DNA of 64,000 nt from Megalobrama amblycephala (lineage: Eukaryota > Chordata > Actinopteri > Cypriniformes > Xenocyprididae), in the NCBI RefSeq assembly GCF_018812025.1, contig NC_063054.1, forward strand, positions 8,057,082-8,121,081, given 5' to 3'. Below the pieces are notes generated by a model, which did not search any database, had not been told where the DNA came from, and saw only the letters and a program-made list of their open reading frames with translations. This document shows, in pieces, positions 34,910 through 64,000 of this stretch. The position numbers were made by a program, and so were the translations under genes. Each line of letters starts with the position of its first letter. Positions within the stretch are counted from its first letter, which is position 1.

Positions 34910-35002
34910 TGCTGCCTTCACGTGCTTGTCTGGGAGGACGATCATGTGCAACCTAGGAAACTCGTATTTATGATAATTCCGAGAGCACGTGAAGGCAGCA
35001 TT
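34908..35002. mobile_element. Small hairpin MITE, about 95 bp
   Basis: AATGCTGCCTTCACGTGCT and GAGCACGTGAAGGCAGCATT are inverted ends around a short loop; a nearly complete hairpin. Confidence 0.7.
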
Positions 35003-35444
35003 ACAGAAGGTACACCGCCATTTTGCTCCTACGAAAGTGGCTTGAACGCACCCGACGTCATAAACACGACTTCCCAACCCGTAAATACAAACTTCCAAGG
35101 AGGACTTGAACGCACCAATGTATTTGTTACACAGCATCTATCACGATGTTTACACTCCATTTGAAACGCTTTCTGAATGTTATGCGTCTCCAGGGGGAAC
35201 GGAGCACAGATATACCGTTTCAGTCCTTTCAAATACTCCAGCACGATATTTCAGCACTTTTTAAAATGGTAAAATAGGACTGTTTGTCTTCGGCAGGGGG
35301 TCTAGTGATGGAGCGGCACTGTAGAGTACAGTGTAAAATAAGAGACGTACGGCGGGATGACCCTACTTTGTTTGATTTGCATATTTAGGCAATAAGCTGC
35401 TGCTAAGGTTTTGCTTTAAATTTATGCCAGTCCCATAATATGCC

Positions 35445-35481
<37 letters not shown>

Positions 35482-35482
35482 G
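35445..35482. repeat. (GT)n microsatellite
   Basis: About 18 GT units with one GC interruption. Confidence 0.9.
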
Positions 35483-36185
35483 TACCAAAAAACACGATTT
35501 GTTTTTAACTGATTTAATAGCTAAGATTCATACAAATCCATGTAAGACAAAAAGGGGAAACAAATATGCATGAATTATTTATTGGAAAACTCTCACTGCC
35601 TCTGAAATTATATGTGAAATAATATAAGGGTTTTGTCAATGTTGTTGATGTTGTTTGTTTTTGCCAAATATGTTTTTGTCCTTGTACTTACATAAGTCAC
35701 TAGTGGTCTGATATGATTTTAGAGCACAATGGAGTCATGATGAATATGTATTTGACCAGGTCTATTTTCAATACACACAGATGCCAATGCTGTACGAGTA
35801 TAAAGCTGTCTATTTCCTTGGTGTGCAATCATATTGCCAAAGAACAATATCAAACTATTTCATCAATACATGTAAATAATCACATTGTCTATATGACAAT
35901 AAATGTCACATCATGTTGTTACTTTTCCACATATTTCTCCTGAAACTTAAAATAATGTTTATGTAATGTATTGTCTTCCAGTTGCAATAATAAAAATATC
36001 AGAGTTTTAAATGACAAGTTGTTTTCATTTATTTAGTTTCAGTGGTAGGCTAATTGTTGTCAGAATTTGAGTTCTCCATTCCCTTCAAAGTTATGAATAG
36101 TTATTTGAGGATTATATATTTATTACATTATATTATAAATTATTTTATGTATCACTACCTCAGTATAGAAACCATTGCATCTTGT

Positions 36186-36188
<3 letters not shown>

Positions 36189-36253
<65 letters not shown>
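36189..36253. repeat. (GT)n microsatellite
   Basis: Uninterrupted GT tract of about 65 bp. Confidence 0.95.
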
Positions 36254-36256
<3 letters not shown>

Positions 36257-36439
36257 TGTTCTCACAAAGATAGGCACAAATTTGGCCTTGTGCCGACATT
36301 GTCATTTTTTAGGGTAGGTTTAGGGTATAGAATATACAGTTATACAGTATAAAAATCATTATGTTTATGGAAAGTCCCCATTAAAATGGAAACCCGACAT
36401 AATTGTGTGATTTTGTCTGGTTTAACTGCAATCTTGACT

Positions 36440-36710
36440 GATTTATCCCACATTTAAGGTGACTTGATTACACTGAGCTTGGGTGTGGCTAATGGGACCC
36501 AATGATGGCTTATGCAACTGGAGCTTTATTCATAATTAAAGGCAATAGAGGCTTAATCAGCAGCCACCAGCTCCCTGTGCTCACTGGAGCCATTTCTGTT
36601 GCTATGCAACTCCAGGAGCCATAAGTAGGCAATCTGTGCTTGATACATTTTATTAGTCTTTGTGTTGAGTCTTTATGAGTAAACAGTACAGGTGTATTTC
36701 ATTCCTTGGT
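36440..36710. promoter_or_regulatory. Candidate conserved noncoding element between the genes
   Basis: A non-repetitive block in the foxn3-gtf2a1 interval holds homeodomain-like TTCATAATTAAAGGC and GGCTTAATCAGC. It also holds an RFX-like GTTGCTATGCAAC (about 36598-36610) and a second TATGCAACTGGAG word at about 36514. Function is inferred only from composition and motif density. Confidence 0.35.
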
Positions 36711-36835
36711 TAAGAAAAATGGGCCAAAAATTCCATAGCACAGAAGAAATGATGAAAATAGTGAGCGGATGAAATTCATGTAAACAGATGACACCCAAAA
36801 CATATACAAAAAAATAAGATTAAATTATATTAAAG

Positions 36836-37605
36836 TTAATGGGTTAGTTCACGCAAAAATGCAATTTCTGTCATTGAATACTCACCCTCGTGTCGTCCCA
36901 AGACCTTTGTTCATTAAGATATTTTTGATGAAATTCAAGTTTTTTTTTTTTATCCCCCCCATAGAAGGCAACGTAATTACCGTCATTCAAGGTCCAGAAA
37001 AGTAGTAAAGACATGGTTAAAATAGTCATTGTAACTACAGTGGTTCAACCTTAAAGGGTTAGTTCACCCAAAAATGAAAATTGTGTCATTTATTACTTAC
37101 CCTCATGCCGTTCCACACCTGTAAGACCTTTGTTAATCTTCAGAACACAAATTAAGATATTTTAGTTGAAATCCGATGGCTCCGTGAGGCCTCCATGGGA
37201 AGCAATGGACACTTCCTCTCTCAAGATCCATAAAGGTACTAAAAACATATTTAAATCGGTTCATGTGAGTACAGTGGTTCAATATTAATATTATAAACCC
37301 ATGAGAATATTTTTTGGTGCGCCAAAAAAACAAAATAACGACTTATTTAGTGATGGCTGATTTCAAAACATTGCTTCAGGAAGCTTTCGGAGCATAAATG
37401 AATCAGTGTGTCGAATCATGATTCAGATCGCGTGTCAAACTGCCAACGGCTGAAATCACGTGACTTTGGCGCTCCGAACAGCAGATTCGATACACTGATT
37501 CATAATGCTCCGAATCTTCCTGAAAGAAGGTCTTACGGGTGTAGAACGACATGAGGGTGAATAATAATAAATAATATTATTTTCATTTTTGGGTGAACTA
37601 ACCAT
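36836..37605. mobile_element. Two TTAA-family palindromic elements, one inserted in the other
   Basis: A first copy starts near 36836 (AATGGGTTAGTTCACGC) and is cut at 37050. A second begins TTAAAGGGTTAGTTCACCC at 37051 and ends near 37603 with GGGTGAACTAACC. The break point GTGGTTCAACC|TTAA matches an internal TTAA present in uninterrupted copies (for example near 34368 and 41598), so insertion was at an existing TTAA. Confidence 0.75.
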
Positions 37606-38225
37606 ACACTTCAATACTGATAACATATTATAGGGCTCTATTTATCCCCTAAAGCCAAACTGTAAAGCTGTTGCATTTACGTGAATTTACACAGTTTAAT
37701 GCTGCTCAGAGGTGGAATACATGAATTTACACAGCAGTTACAGTTGCATAAATAAACTGCCTTTGATACTAAGGGTTGGGTGGGTCAAAGCTGGCACAAT
37801 CTGACTTTTAATCAGCATAATGTCTTTACACTTACTTCTGAGCAGACAGCCTGAACTCGTCTGTTCAAAGACAAAAGATCTGAATGTAGACAATCCTCTC
37901 TCTGGCACGATCTGCAACTTATAGAGGCAGAGAAAGTCCTCAATTCCTTTATTTAAATTTCTTGAAATATGTATATCCAAAGGTAGTTTTGCTGTTTATT
38001 ATTTAAAATTGCCTAAGTATCATTTGAAAATGAATGACTTAGGCAATTATGCTATTAGGCTAACGATTTAAAGTATTTAAACATTGGAATGTTTAAAATG
38101 AATCTTAGATATGGAGTGGTACACACTGCCCTCGTGTGGTGAAAATGGTAAGTCCATTAGGCTTGTATTTTCCAATAAATTAAGGGCCATACATACATTT
38201 CTCCATACCTTGCTGTATTCAGTAC

Positions 38226-38593
38226 TAGGGCTGGGCGATATGGCCAAAAAAATAATATCTCGTTATTTTTTATTTATTTATTTATTTATTTTGTAGCTGA
38301 ATTGCGATATACGATATCTAGATATTTTCTACATTTTTTTATTTGGATTTTGTTTTACAAAAATATCTTTTGTCCTATAAACAATGTTCATATTGAAAGC
38401 TATTAAGACAAATATAGTGAATGTAACCATGTGGTCTATGCTATAGGATATATGTGCAAAAAAAGGGGGGGAATTACATTACATTCTAACATTGTTAGCT
38501 ACTACATTTGCGCCCGTATCAAACTACTGTATATCGATATAAACGGTATATTGCTTCATTTATATAAATAATATATCGAAATCCCGCCCAGTT
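38226..38593. mobile_element. hAT-like element fragment
   Basis: The left end TAGGGCTGGGCGATATGG equals the hAT family end seen at 50763. The right end (ATATATCGAAATCCCGCCCA) is a degenerate inverse. No clear 8-bp duplication remains. It lies about 250 bp upstream of the gtf2a1 promoter. Confidence 0.55.
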
Positions 38594-38819
38594 TGGCAAA
38601 CATTGATGTTGTTTTGACAAAGCATTGCCTGAAAGTTTGAATTATTTATAAAAGCATAAAGATTTAATCTTTCTAATATTATATACAGAAGGGCTAATAA
38701 ATAAAGATGCTAAGAAATTTGATCTCAATAATAATAATAAACAAGAAGCGCTTAGTAACCAACAATCGTAATAGTCTTTTTTATGTTGATAAACTAAGTG
38801 ACTCTATTGGCTGATTTTG

Positions 38820-38970
38820 GTAAAGCCTCCATACTGACTAACCGTGTCGTGTTTGCGGTAACTCGTTGAAATCTCGCGATATTTCGCACAGTGCCCGCTT
38901 GACCCTGCCCTGTGTCTCGCGTAGCTCCGTATATAAAGGCGGAGGACTGGAGAAGACGGACGGCTGGGGA
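38820..38970 (+). promoter_or_regulatory. gtf2a1: gtf2a1 core promoter
   Basis: A TATA box TATATAAA sits at 38930-38937, about 200 bp before the start codon, predicting transcription start near 38960. Upstream are TCTCGCGA (38872-38879) and a second CTCGCG near 38916. TCTCGCGAGA-type motifs are known from TATA-less housekeeping promoters, so their combination with a consensus TATA is notable. The surroundings are GC-rich compared with the flanking DNA. Confidence 0.7.
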
Positions 38971-39138
38971 GCAGCAGCCCTGGGACTGTGAATAAGACCG
39001 TAAACGGCTGTGTTTTTATTTCCAAAAACTTTAACCGGCAACTTTTTAAGCGTTTTAGATGTTTCCGTGCTTTTTTAAATGATTTTTGGGGTTCTTGCTT
39101 GATATTTGCGGTGTGTTTTTCCCCTCACTGCGCTCATA

Positions 39139-57345
<18,207 letters not shown>

Positions 57346-58885
57346 AGAGAGAGGAACAAAACACAAAACTGTCTACTCATGAGGCAAGACACATCGAGAC
57401 CTGAAACTGTACGTTTCAGGGGATTCCCACTTCGGGGGCTGAAGAGTAACGTCCCAATGCTACTGTGCTGTTTGAGTGATATCTGCACAAAATAATGTGT
57501 GCCATCCAAGAGATTTTCCCCTCCCCCTCATTTTAAGATGGCCCTTTTTACCTGTAGAATTTCACAGGAGTCCGTAACTTCTCATTTAGAATCATATTCT
57601 CGCCCCTCAGATGTATGAAAATATATTAGGCGCAGGGAGCCAATTTTAGCGCCTGGCGCTAACTTAAGTTGACTCTGGTGTGTTAAGATGGCCTTTTTAC
57701 TGCAACCGTACGTGTTTGTTGGTGATTTCCGTAGCTAGATCAGCCATCTGAATCCTGTGTAAAGCGAATCGTCCAACACAAGGACCGTTTCATCACCACC
57801 TTATACAAACACTAAAACAAGCAACCAAGAACTGTGTTCCAATAAGTTCCTTTCATATTTGCTATGTTTTTAGACCTTTGTATGTTTAACAGCAGAGATA
57901 CCAATGAAAACAGGCGAGATAAGTGTAACGTTGTCACTAAATTGTTCACGTGTTTGTATGTCTGTCATGGATTTTTCTAACTCTGTACTCTGGCTAAAGA
58001 TCTGCTCTGTCAGTATGATGCATGTTTTGGGCAGTGCATCACGGAGCTTGCGTCGTTCCGCGTGTGTTTGTGTGCAATTATTGCGTTTGGTGTCAATGAA
58101 GTGCTCGGTCAGGCCACCCTTCCTACTTTTACTTGCGGTCAGGCTTATTTTACACATTTCTAGTAGTTCGTATTTATTCCTGAAGCTCAGGCAGCATCAT
58201 ATTTTGGGGGGATGAAACCGAACTGTGCTCTTAATGAAAGAAGTGCTCCTTTCAGCCCATTCTCTGCTGAGGAGGATTTCAATCTGATTCTGTGCATTGT
58301 GGAACTTTTTTTTTTTTTTTTTTTTTTTGTCCCTCCATATTTTGTTTCATAATATTTTGTCTGACTTTTTAAGCAATGCCCTCATACAGTCTGAGAAAAG
58401 ACAGATTGTGGTGGTCTGTATCCATATGTTCAGCAGTTGAAAGTATTGACAGGTTTTGTTGAATATGTTCATGCTAAGATTGTTCGAAGAAATGGTTTGG
58501 ACTAGTTTGGGGCTTTTTTTATTTTTATTTTATTTTAGTATATGTAGTTCTTTGCGCTCCTTATTTGTGCCTTTCAGATTTATTTTAGATATCAGGTCTT
58601 TTGTCTAAAGGGGGAGAGCCTTTAACAAATCCTACAAACTGTACATTTTGCTTTGCGTTTCTAATGGTAAGTAAATAATATTTCAGAACTACTGTCTGGG
58701 TCATGTGAGGGAACTTGTATGTACATTCATATACTGTTTTACCAATCAAACTGCTCTGTCTCTGATTCTCATCTCTATGAAGGTTGTGTTATGTTAGTAG
58801 AGATATTTAGTGTTTTGTTGAACCATGAGTTTTATTATTTTTGCCTTTGCTGAACTTTATTAAAGCACTATTAAAATTGACTCTT
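57346..58885 (+). other. gtf2a1: gtf2a1 3' UTR
   Basis: About 1.5 kb of mostly non-repetitive sequence after the stop, containing a 21-nt T tract at 58309. It ends at an ATTAAA signal. The frames at 57870-58215 on both strands are not conserved-looking and are not called. Confidence 0.7.
58858..58863 (+). terminator. gtf2a1: gtf2a1 poly(A) signal ATTAAA
   Basis: ATTAAA within CTTTATTAAAGCACTATTAAAA, followed by a TGTTGAGC..TTTGTTC T/GT-rich element about 25-50 nt downstream. A second ATTAAA lies 12 nt on. Confidence 0.6.
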
Positions 58886-59879
58886 TGTTGAGCAACATTT
58901 GTTCTTTTGCAACTTGTCTCCTGCTGATCAGTGCTGCCTTGAACTTTTTACTGAAGACTATTATGAACTATTCATATTATAATGGTGCAATAGGCGATTC
59001 TCTACAGAAACATTTTTGTTATACTGGTTGAAAGTCTCCTCATATCCTGATCACTGTTAAACGGTCTAAATGTATTTTTATAAATGTATATCTATTTTTT
59101 ATAAACGTCTGTAGAAAGCGTAGGACCATAAAATGTTCACCCAATTTTTCTATTCAGTCCGAATGAAACGCTATGTCCTACCTGCCTGTCAACGTACCCT
59201 TGCGCACCTTTTTTGTGCAGACGTGTGTTTCAAGCTATGCAGAGTTTATGTAGACAGACGTCAGTCGCGGAGCACCACAAACAAACAGCAGCCACCTTTT
59301 ACAGTTCCTGCCAAATCAAAACAATGAGCTTTTGCTGCATTTATGCCATAACTACCATAATTAAGAGATGGCAACCTGTGACGTTCTAACCGGAGCTGTT
59401 GAGTCAGACTCGGAATTGTTTCCATGTCAACCGTGTCAACACCGAAATTAATCTGCAGCATTCAGGAACAAGCTCTCCTAAGTTTACGTTTATTATTATT
59501 ATTGTAATGTTATGTGCTTTAAGACATGAGGTAGTTTACCGCTGTCTCTTGTGACTCTTTGTCGAGAGCAGCTGTGTGCGTTCATGTGTTTGAGGAGGCA
59601 TGGCTTTTGGACAGCGTTTTGTAGAGAGGGTGGGATTGTATGCTTTCAATACTAGCTGGCTAACATTAGCATTTAACCAGGTCACCTACTGCACTTTTAA
59701 AGTCTTTTGTAATTGTCAATTTCATAAATTGTTCCACTTCTAAACCCCCCTTTTGTCATGTTGTGTGGATGATTGAAAGTATCCGAATCATTTAAGAAAA
59801 CTATTTTCTAGGTTTAGTTTCAAACACTCAATTTAAAGAAGCCATTTTTTTGATGTCTAGAATAAAGCCCGACCCTCTT

Positions 59880-60260
59880 CTTTATACACTACCCTTCAAA
59901 CGTTTGGGTGTGTAAGATTTCTTGTAAAAATGTCTCTTATGCTCACCAAGGCTGCATTTATTTGATACAGTAAAAGTGTAATATTGATAAATATTGCTAT
60001 TTAAAATTTTTTTTTTTTTTCCTATTTGAATATATTTTAAAAAGTGTTCCTGTGATGTCAATGCTGAATTTTCAGAATCATTACTCCAGTCTTCAGTGTC
60101 ACATGATCCTTCAGAAATCATTCTAATATGCTGATTTGCTGCTCAAGAAACATTTATCAGTGTTGAAAACAGTTGCTGTTTAGTGTTATGGAAACCAGGA
60201 TTCTTTGAATATAGTTCAAAAGAACAGCATTTATTTGAAATGGAAATCTTTTGTAACGCA
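59880..60260. repeat. Widespread fish repeat, ACTACCCTTCAAACGTTTGG type
   Basis: Starts ACACTACCCTTCAAACGTTT and includes CTCACCAAGGCTGCATTTAT, CACATGATCCTTCAGAAATC and AAAGAACAGCATTTATTTGA, a very familiar fish interspersed sequence. It is the unbroken relative of 21480-22600. Confidence 0.75.
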
Positions 60261-60677
60261 TCTTTACTGATCACTTTTGATCAGCTGAGTGAAAAGTGTT
60301 CATTTCTTTAGAAAGTCTTGTCAAAATGTCAAGGAATGAAGCTTGATCTTCATTGTCTGCATTTGAGATCAGTTGAGCTTTGCAGCAGATTATCTGTCTG
60401 AATGTATGTTGTGCTTTACTACAATGATCCACAAGGTGGTGATATTCCCTATAAAAGTAGTTATAACATGTAAAAATTGTCATTAATTGTCAAATCTAAC
60501 TATAGATTAACACTGCTTTGCAAACTGCAGCAATATTGATAATGACTGGTGGAGTGAAAGGTGGACCAAAAGCCATTAAGGAAGTAACACTGAAAATGAA
60601 GCTTCTGTTTTTGCCTTTTTCATTTTGTCTTCTCACCTACATTAACCTCTTCCACATAAATGCTACAGCTGCAGTAA

Positions 60678-60700
60678 AAAAAAAAAAAAAAAAAAAAAAA
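60678..60700. repeat. Poly(A) tract
   Basis: A run of about 24 A; may mark a retrotransposed end, but no target duplication was found. Confidence 0.8.
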
Positions 60701-61651
60701 CTCCATTCCAGTTCCACACCTCCCTTCCCCTGAATCAGCACTTTTCCACTGCAGGTCCACAGCGTTGCCTAGGTTGATTGAGCACCATATCAGCACACGT
60801 CTCTCACTCTCCCATGGGTCCTCTTTCCTCCATCACTTTGTCTATGTGGCTTTTCCCTCAAATTTTCAATCATGATCCATGTCCTTATACCTATAACTTC
60901 CTTCATCCCATCCATTCCCTTCCTCTGAGGTCACGATGCCACTCAAGTCTACGTATATTCACCATCTGGGTTTATATGCCTCATCAATCTTCACACACAC
61001 TCCATTAGGCGTCTAATGGAGAGGACAGCTGTGTCGATGCCTCAGTTTCATATGAATTTTACGCCTACAAGAACATCAGCAGATTATATTGTCTCCCACT
61101 CTTTAAAATAGGTACGTTATGGTGTGTTTGTGAAAGTACAGCAATAGCCCTGAGCTTTTATATTTATCACCATCTACACCCACTTTAGAGCTCTTCAGTG
61201 TCCTTTGACACCCTGGCAGGTTGTTCACATGTATAGTGCTGTGTGTTGAAGTGTTTTTCCACGTTGACATCCGTACAGTCCAATCCTAGTGTACATTATT
61301 GAATACACACATAACACAGTGGTTATGCAATGGAGGCATCGGATGATTCAAGCAGTAGAAGAAAGACAATAGTAAAATGTTATTTAGGATTCAGCTGCAT
61401 TGGTAATACTGGGATTCAATGTACATTTGACCAAAACTGTAATGTTAACTGCTAGACAAGATAGTTGCAGTTAGTGGTGGTCTCCTAAAATTTATGGACA
61501 TGGGCTGTTAACTAGTATTGGGGATTTTGATTCTCAGTGACTCCAGTGAATCTTTTAAATCAATTCCCCAAAAAGATTCATTCAAATTTGTTCATGAATC
61601 GTTCAAGTTTCATTATACCAGTAGAGTAGATGCCGAGGTTACACCTTATTT

Positions 61652-61867
61652 GGTTACACTTTATTTTACAGTGATGTAGTTACATTGTAATTACTCAAAT
61701 AAATACTGAGTACTATTAATTAACTACTGTACATGTACTTACTATAGATTTACAGTTAGGGTTTGGCTTAGGGTTAGTTACTTGTAATTATGCATAATTT
61801 ACCGTTATTACTATAGTAAGTACATGTAGTTACGTGTAACTACGGCACTGTAAAATAAAGTGTTACC
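61652..61867. mobile_element. hAT-like MITE, 216 bp
   Basis: The ends GGTTACACTTTATTTTACAG and CTGTAAAATAAAGTGTTACC are inverted. The flanks CCTTATTT (61644-61651) and CTTTATTT (61868-61875) form an 8-bp duplication with one change. Same family as 56901-57100, in inverse orientation. Confidence 0.8.
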
Positions 61868-62654
61868 CTTTATTTTACGGTATCCTTGTTACATTACACC
61901 TATTCTGTTCTATGATCAAATCCAGTCATTTCAAAATTAATTCGTGAAAGGGCTAAAAAAAAAAAAACTCAGATTTTTCTCGTCACACAAATTTGTGACT
62001 TTTGTTCAAGTGGTACTCCATATCACTGCTGTATTGATAATGGACAGGAAAATTTTGCCAATGTCGAAATCGCCCCCTGTACACTTATATAGTGCAGTAT
62101 TTGAGGGGACAGCCATTTGTAGTGGTGTTTGAAAACATAGTGGACATTATCAGGTGCTCTCATTCAATCCTATTATATGCTGCTCTAACAAGTGTCCAAC
62201 CGATGTACACTCAACAGATAGTGAATATAATCATGCACTGTGAGGGTTGCACTGAATGAATTCCTGCTTTTCACTTTGTTTCTGAATTTGCTCACTCATT
62301 TTCATTCCTTAAAGTGGATTAATGTATGGATTAGTGAATGAGGGTATGGGTGTCACATTGGCGAAAACTGCGAAAGAAGGTCCATTGTCCATCATCAATA
62401 GTGTAGTGATGCATGAAGCAATACCAAAACAGTCACTTCCAAACTAAGCACTTTTATATTGGGTCAATGCAGCAAATTTGCATGTTCAAAGGTTAACAAA
62501 CTTGAAACCGTTACAAAATCCACATGGGGAAATGTTTAGCCTCGCATGAAATTCCAGATTGCACAGATACCTGTTGAGTTGAGATGGACATTTTGTCCAT
62601 GGAATTTCAGCATACAAAGTTAAATGTGACTCCACCCGAAAAGTGCTGAAAGTG

Positions 62655-62810
62655 ACTGTATAACTTGGAATTGCGAGTTTAGATCTCACAAATCTCACAA
62701 TTGCAAGAAAAAACTAATCAGAATTGCAATTCTGAGAAAAATGTCACAATTGAAAATGTAAACTCGCAATTGTGAGACAAAAGTTGCAATAACCTTTTAC
62801 ATTTTTTTTA
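62655..62810. repeat. AT-rich degenerate repeat (CAATTGTGAGA type)
   Basis: Repeated AATTGCAAGAAAAAACT, AATTCTGAGAAAAATGTCAC and CTCGCAATTGTGAGAC phrases, the same vocabulary as 5090-5610. Confidence 0.55.
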
Positions 62811-64000
62811 TTCCTTATGGCTGAATCAAACAAAATGTTGGTGGCAAATTTGCGACCCCCTGTGATGTGTGGCAGCAGCGCGAGGCCACGGGAGAATGAC
62901 CAAGCAGACATAGATCAAGCGTAGTACAAAGCATTCTCAGTTTTATTCAGGAAGAAGGGTCAAATTTATAGACATAGGTCAAACAACAATCTCCAGGATG
63001 ACTTGAGCATGCAATCATACGTCTTAAGAATCAAACCTTACTATGTATGGCATTTCAAGAAATATAATAACAAATAAGAAATGTATGTGCATAAATGTGT
63101 GTCTTCAACTTCTGGTTACGTGTGAGAGTGTCAGTGTGTCCGAGGACTACTGCTTCTTGTTTTGACTAGGTAGGTACACAATGGAAAAATCCCAAGACAC
63201 AGAGAAAGTCAAAAAGTGAAGCCCAAGAAATAAGAAATTATTTAACAATTACTAACTTGAATATGAGTAAAATCTGTGTGAAATCTTGTGTGAAAGTCAC
63301 AATCAAGCAGGTTCCTGTTGGAATGACTGGATTTCAACCACAAAATGTTGCCAAGCAACAGTAAATGTGAGTTCGCCTTAAGTGTATTATGAGTTAGAAA
63401 GTGAATCGTTCACTCACACTATTATTAACTAATGAATTGAGTTATAAATCAGAAAAAAAGTCTTACTATCCTTTAATAAAGACGTTTGGGCCTAGAGGTA
63501 TACTAAAAGACTGCAGTGGACAACCAAGTATTTTTCATCCATTTTGTCGACTCCTGGGCATTTATATCATTGCTATAAAAACAATATATTCTAAATCAAG
63601 AGTTAATCATGTTCTTACCTTACTTAAATTTTGTATGGTCAATGGCCATTTTTACACATTTTACACAGGTTGACACATGCTGAAATGAATGAACAACATG
63701 CCTCTCTCATTCAATATCACGATGAGTCTCGTTCAGAATCGAGACACTGATTCATTTAGTAGAGGGCGTATTCGTTCAGTAAGTTAAACCAATTATTAAA
63801 CACTTCTTTACAACCTTCACTCAAATGCTGTTTGCTTGGTTCATAGTCAATCGTTGAGGTGCGGTCACATTTACCATTATTTGGCGAATTTTTGAATCTA
63901 AAATCCAATAATTTAAATAGGAATCTGCAAAAAAAAATGGTTCTTTAAACGTTCTTTACATGTAGGCTAGTAAGTAACAGTTCTATTTAGAACCGTATCG

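Larger units (their letters stand above)
32539..35120. mobile_element. Nest of palindromic elements (GCGTTCAAGTC ends)
   Basis: The left GGCGCGTTCAAGTC near 32539 and the inverted right GGTGCGTTCAAGTC near 35105-35119 look like outer termini of one element. Inside are separate small elements: 32810-32957, 33088-33253, 34141-34909 and 34908-35002. The outer span is provisional. Its inner arms repeat TCGTATTTACGAGTT / AACTCGTATTTATG words. Confidence 0.45.
29979..36010 (+). other. foxn3: Probable foxn3 3' UTR with two poly(A) regions, interrupted by repeats
   Basis: A proximal AATAAA (30063-30068) is followed by a GT-rich tract. The less repetitive blocks 31860-32530 and 35480-36010 look like UTR: AT-rich, no frames, a PUM-type TGTAAATA at 35871-35878, and a distal AATAAA near 35987. 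FOXN3 transcripts are known to have long 3' UTRs, so an alternative distal end near 36010 is plausible. Transposable elements at 30674-30973 and 32539-35120 lie inside. RNA evidence would be needed to separate this from plain intergenic DNA. Confidence 0.4.
58890..64000. other. Intergenic DNA 3' of gtf2a1
   Basis: No exon or gene is recognised on either strand. Repeats are listed separately. The block 60760-61400 is non-repetitive and pyrimidine-rich. 62820-63400 includes a GCGCGAGGCCACGGGAG word and may be an unidentified retroelement piece. 63700-64000 has GATTCATTTAGTAGAGG, similar to 61560. Confidence 0.6.

Overview
The window is vertebrate nuclear DNA, almost certainly from a teleost and most likely a cyprinid. 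Two split genes with GT/AG introns are interrupted by dense short palindromic DNA transposons of the kinds that fill cyprinid genomes, by Tc1/mariner and hAT remnants, and by long AT and GT microsatellites. There is no bacterial or plasmid character.

Both genes lie on the + strand. foxn3 (forkhead N3 transcriptional repressor) has five coding exons between 7695 and 29978; its 5' noncoding exon(s) and promoter lie left of the window. gtf2a1 (TFIIA alpha/beta precursor, a general RNA polymerase II factor) is complete: TATA box at 38930, start codon at 39139, ten coding exons, stop at 57345, poly(A) signal near 58858. Every splice junction was read directly; both open frames close exactly (450 and 375 aa).

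Layout: 1-7680, foxn3 5' intron with TTAA-bounded palindromic elements, one carrying a THAP zinc-finger remnant. 7681-29979, foxn3 exons with introns full of nested elements, a degenerate 20-bp tandem array (8.5-9.3 kb), a LINE tail fragment, and an inverted array of AT-rich repeats (27.5-28.3 kb). 29979-38800, a probable long alternative foxn3 3' UTR plus a nest of palindromic elements. 38800-58890, gtf2a1, with a promoter-like patch in intron 1, a degenerate Tc1 transposon in intron 4, and hAT and other elements in introns 5-7. 58890-64000, intergenic DNA with more short elements and no recognisable gene.

The most unusual signal is a coherent set of at least ten palindromic elements whose ends read TTAA-AAGG and which sit on duplicated TTAA targets. 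One is seen both filled (21570-22459) and, in a paralogous repeat at about 60132, effectively empty. Two of these elements carry the start of a THAP-type zinc finger, suggesting they derive from a TTAA-targeting transposon with a THAP transposase or accessory protein. Other points are the absence of the conserved 22-residue FOXN3 exon, a decoy splice acceptor behind a 31-T tract in gtf2a1 intron 1, a near-perfect hairpin beside a gtf2a1 splice donor, and inverted repeats flanking gtf2a1 exons 5-6.
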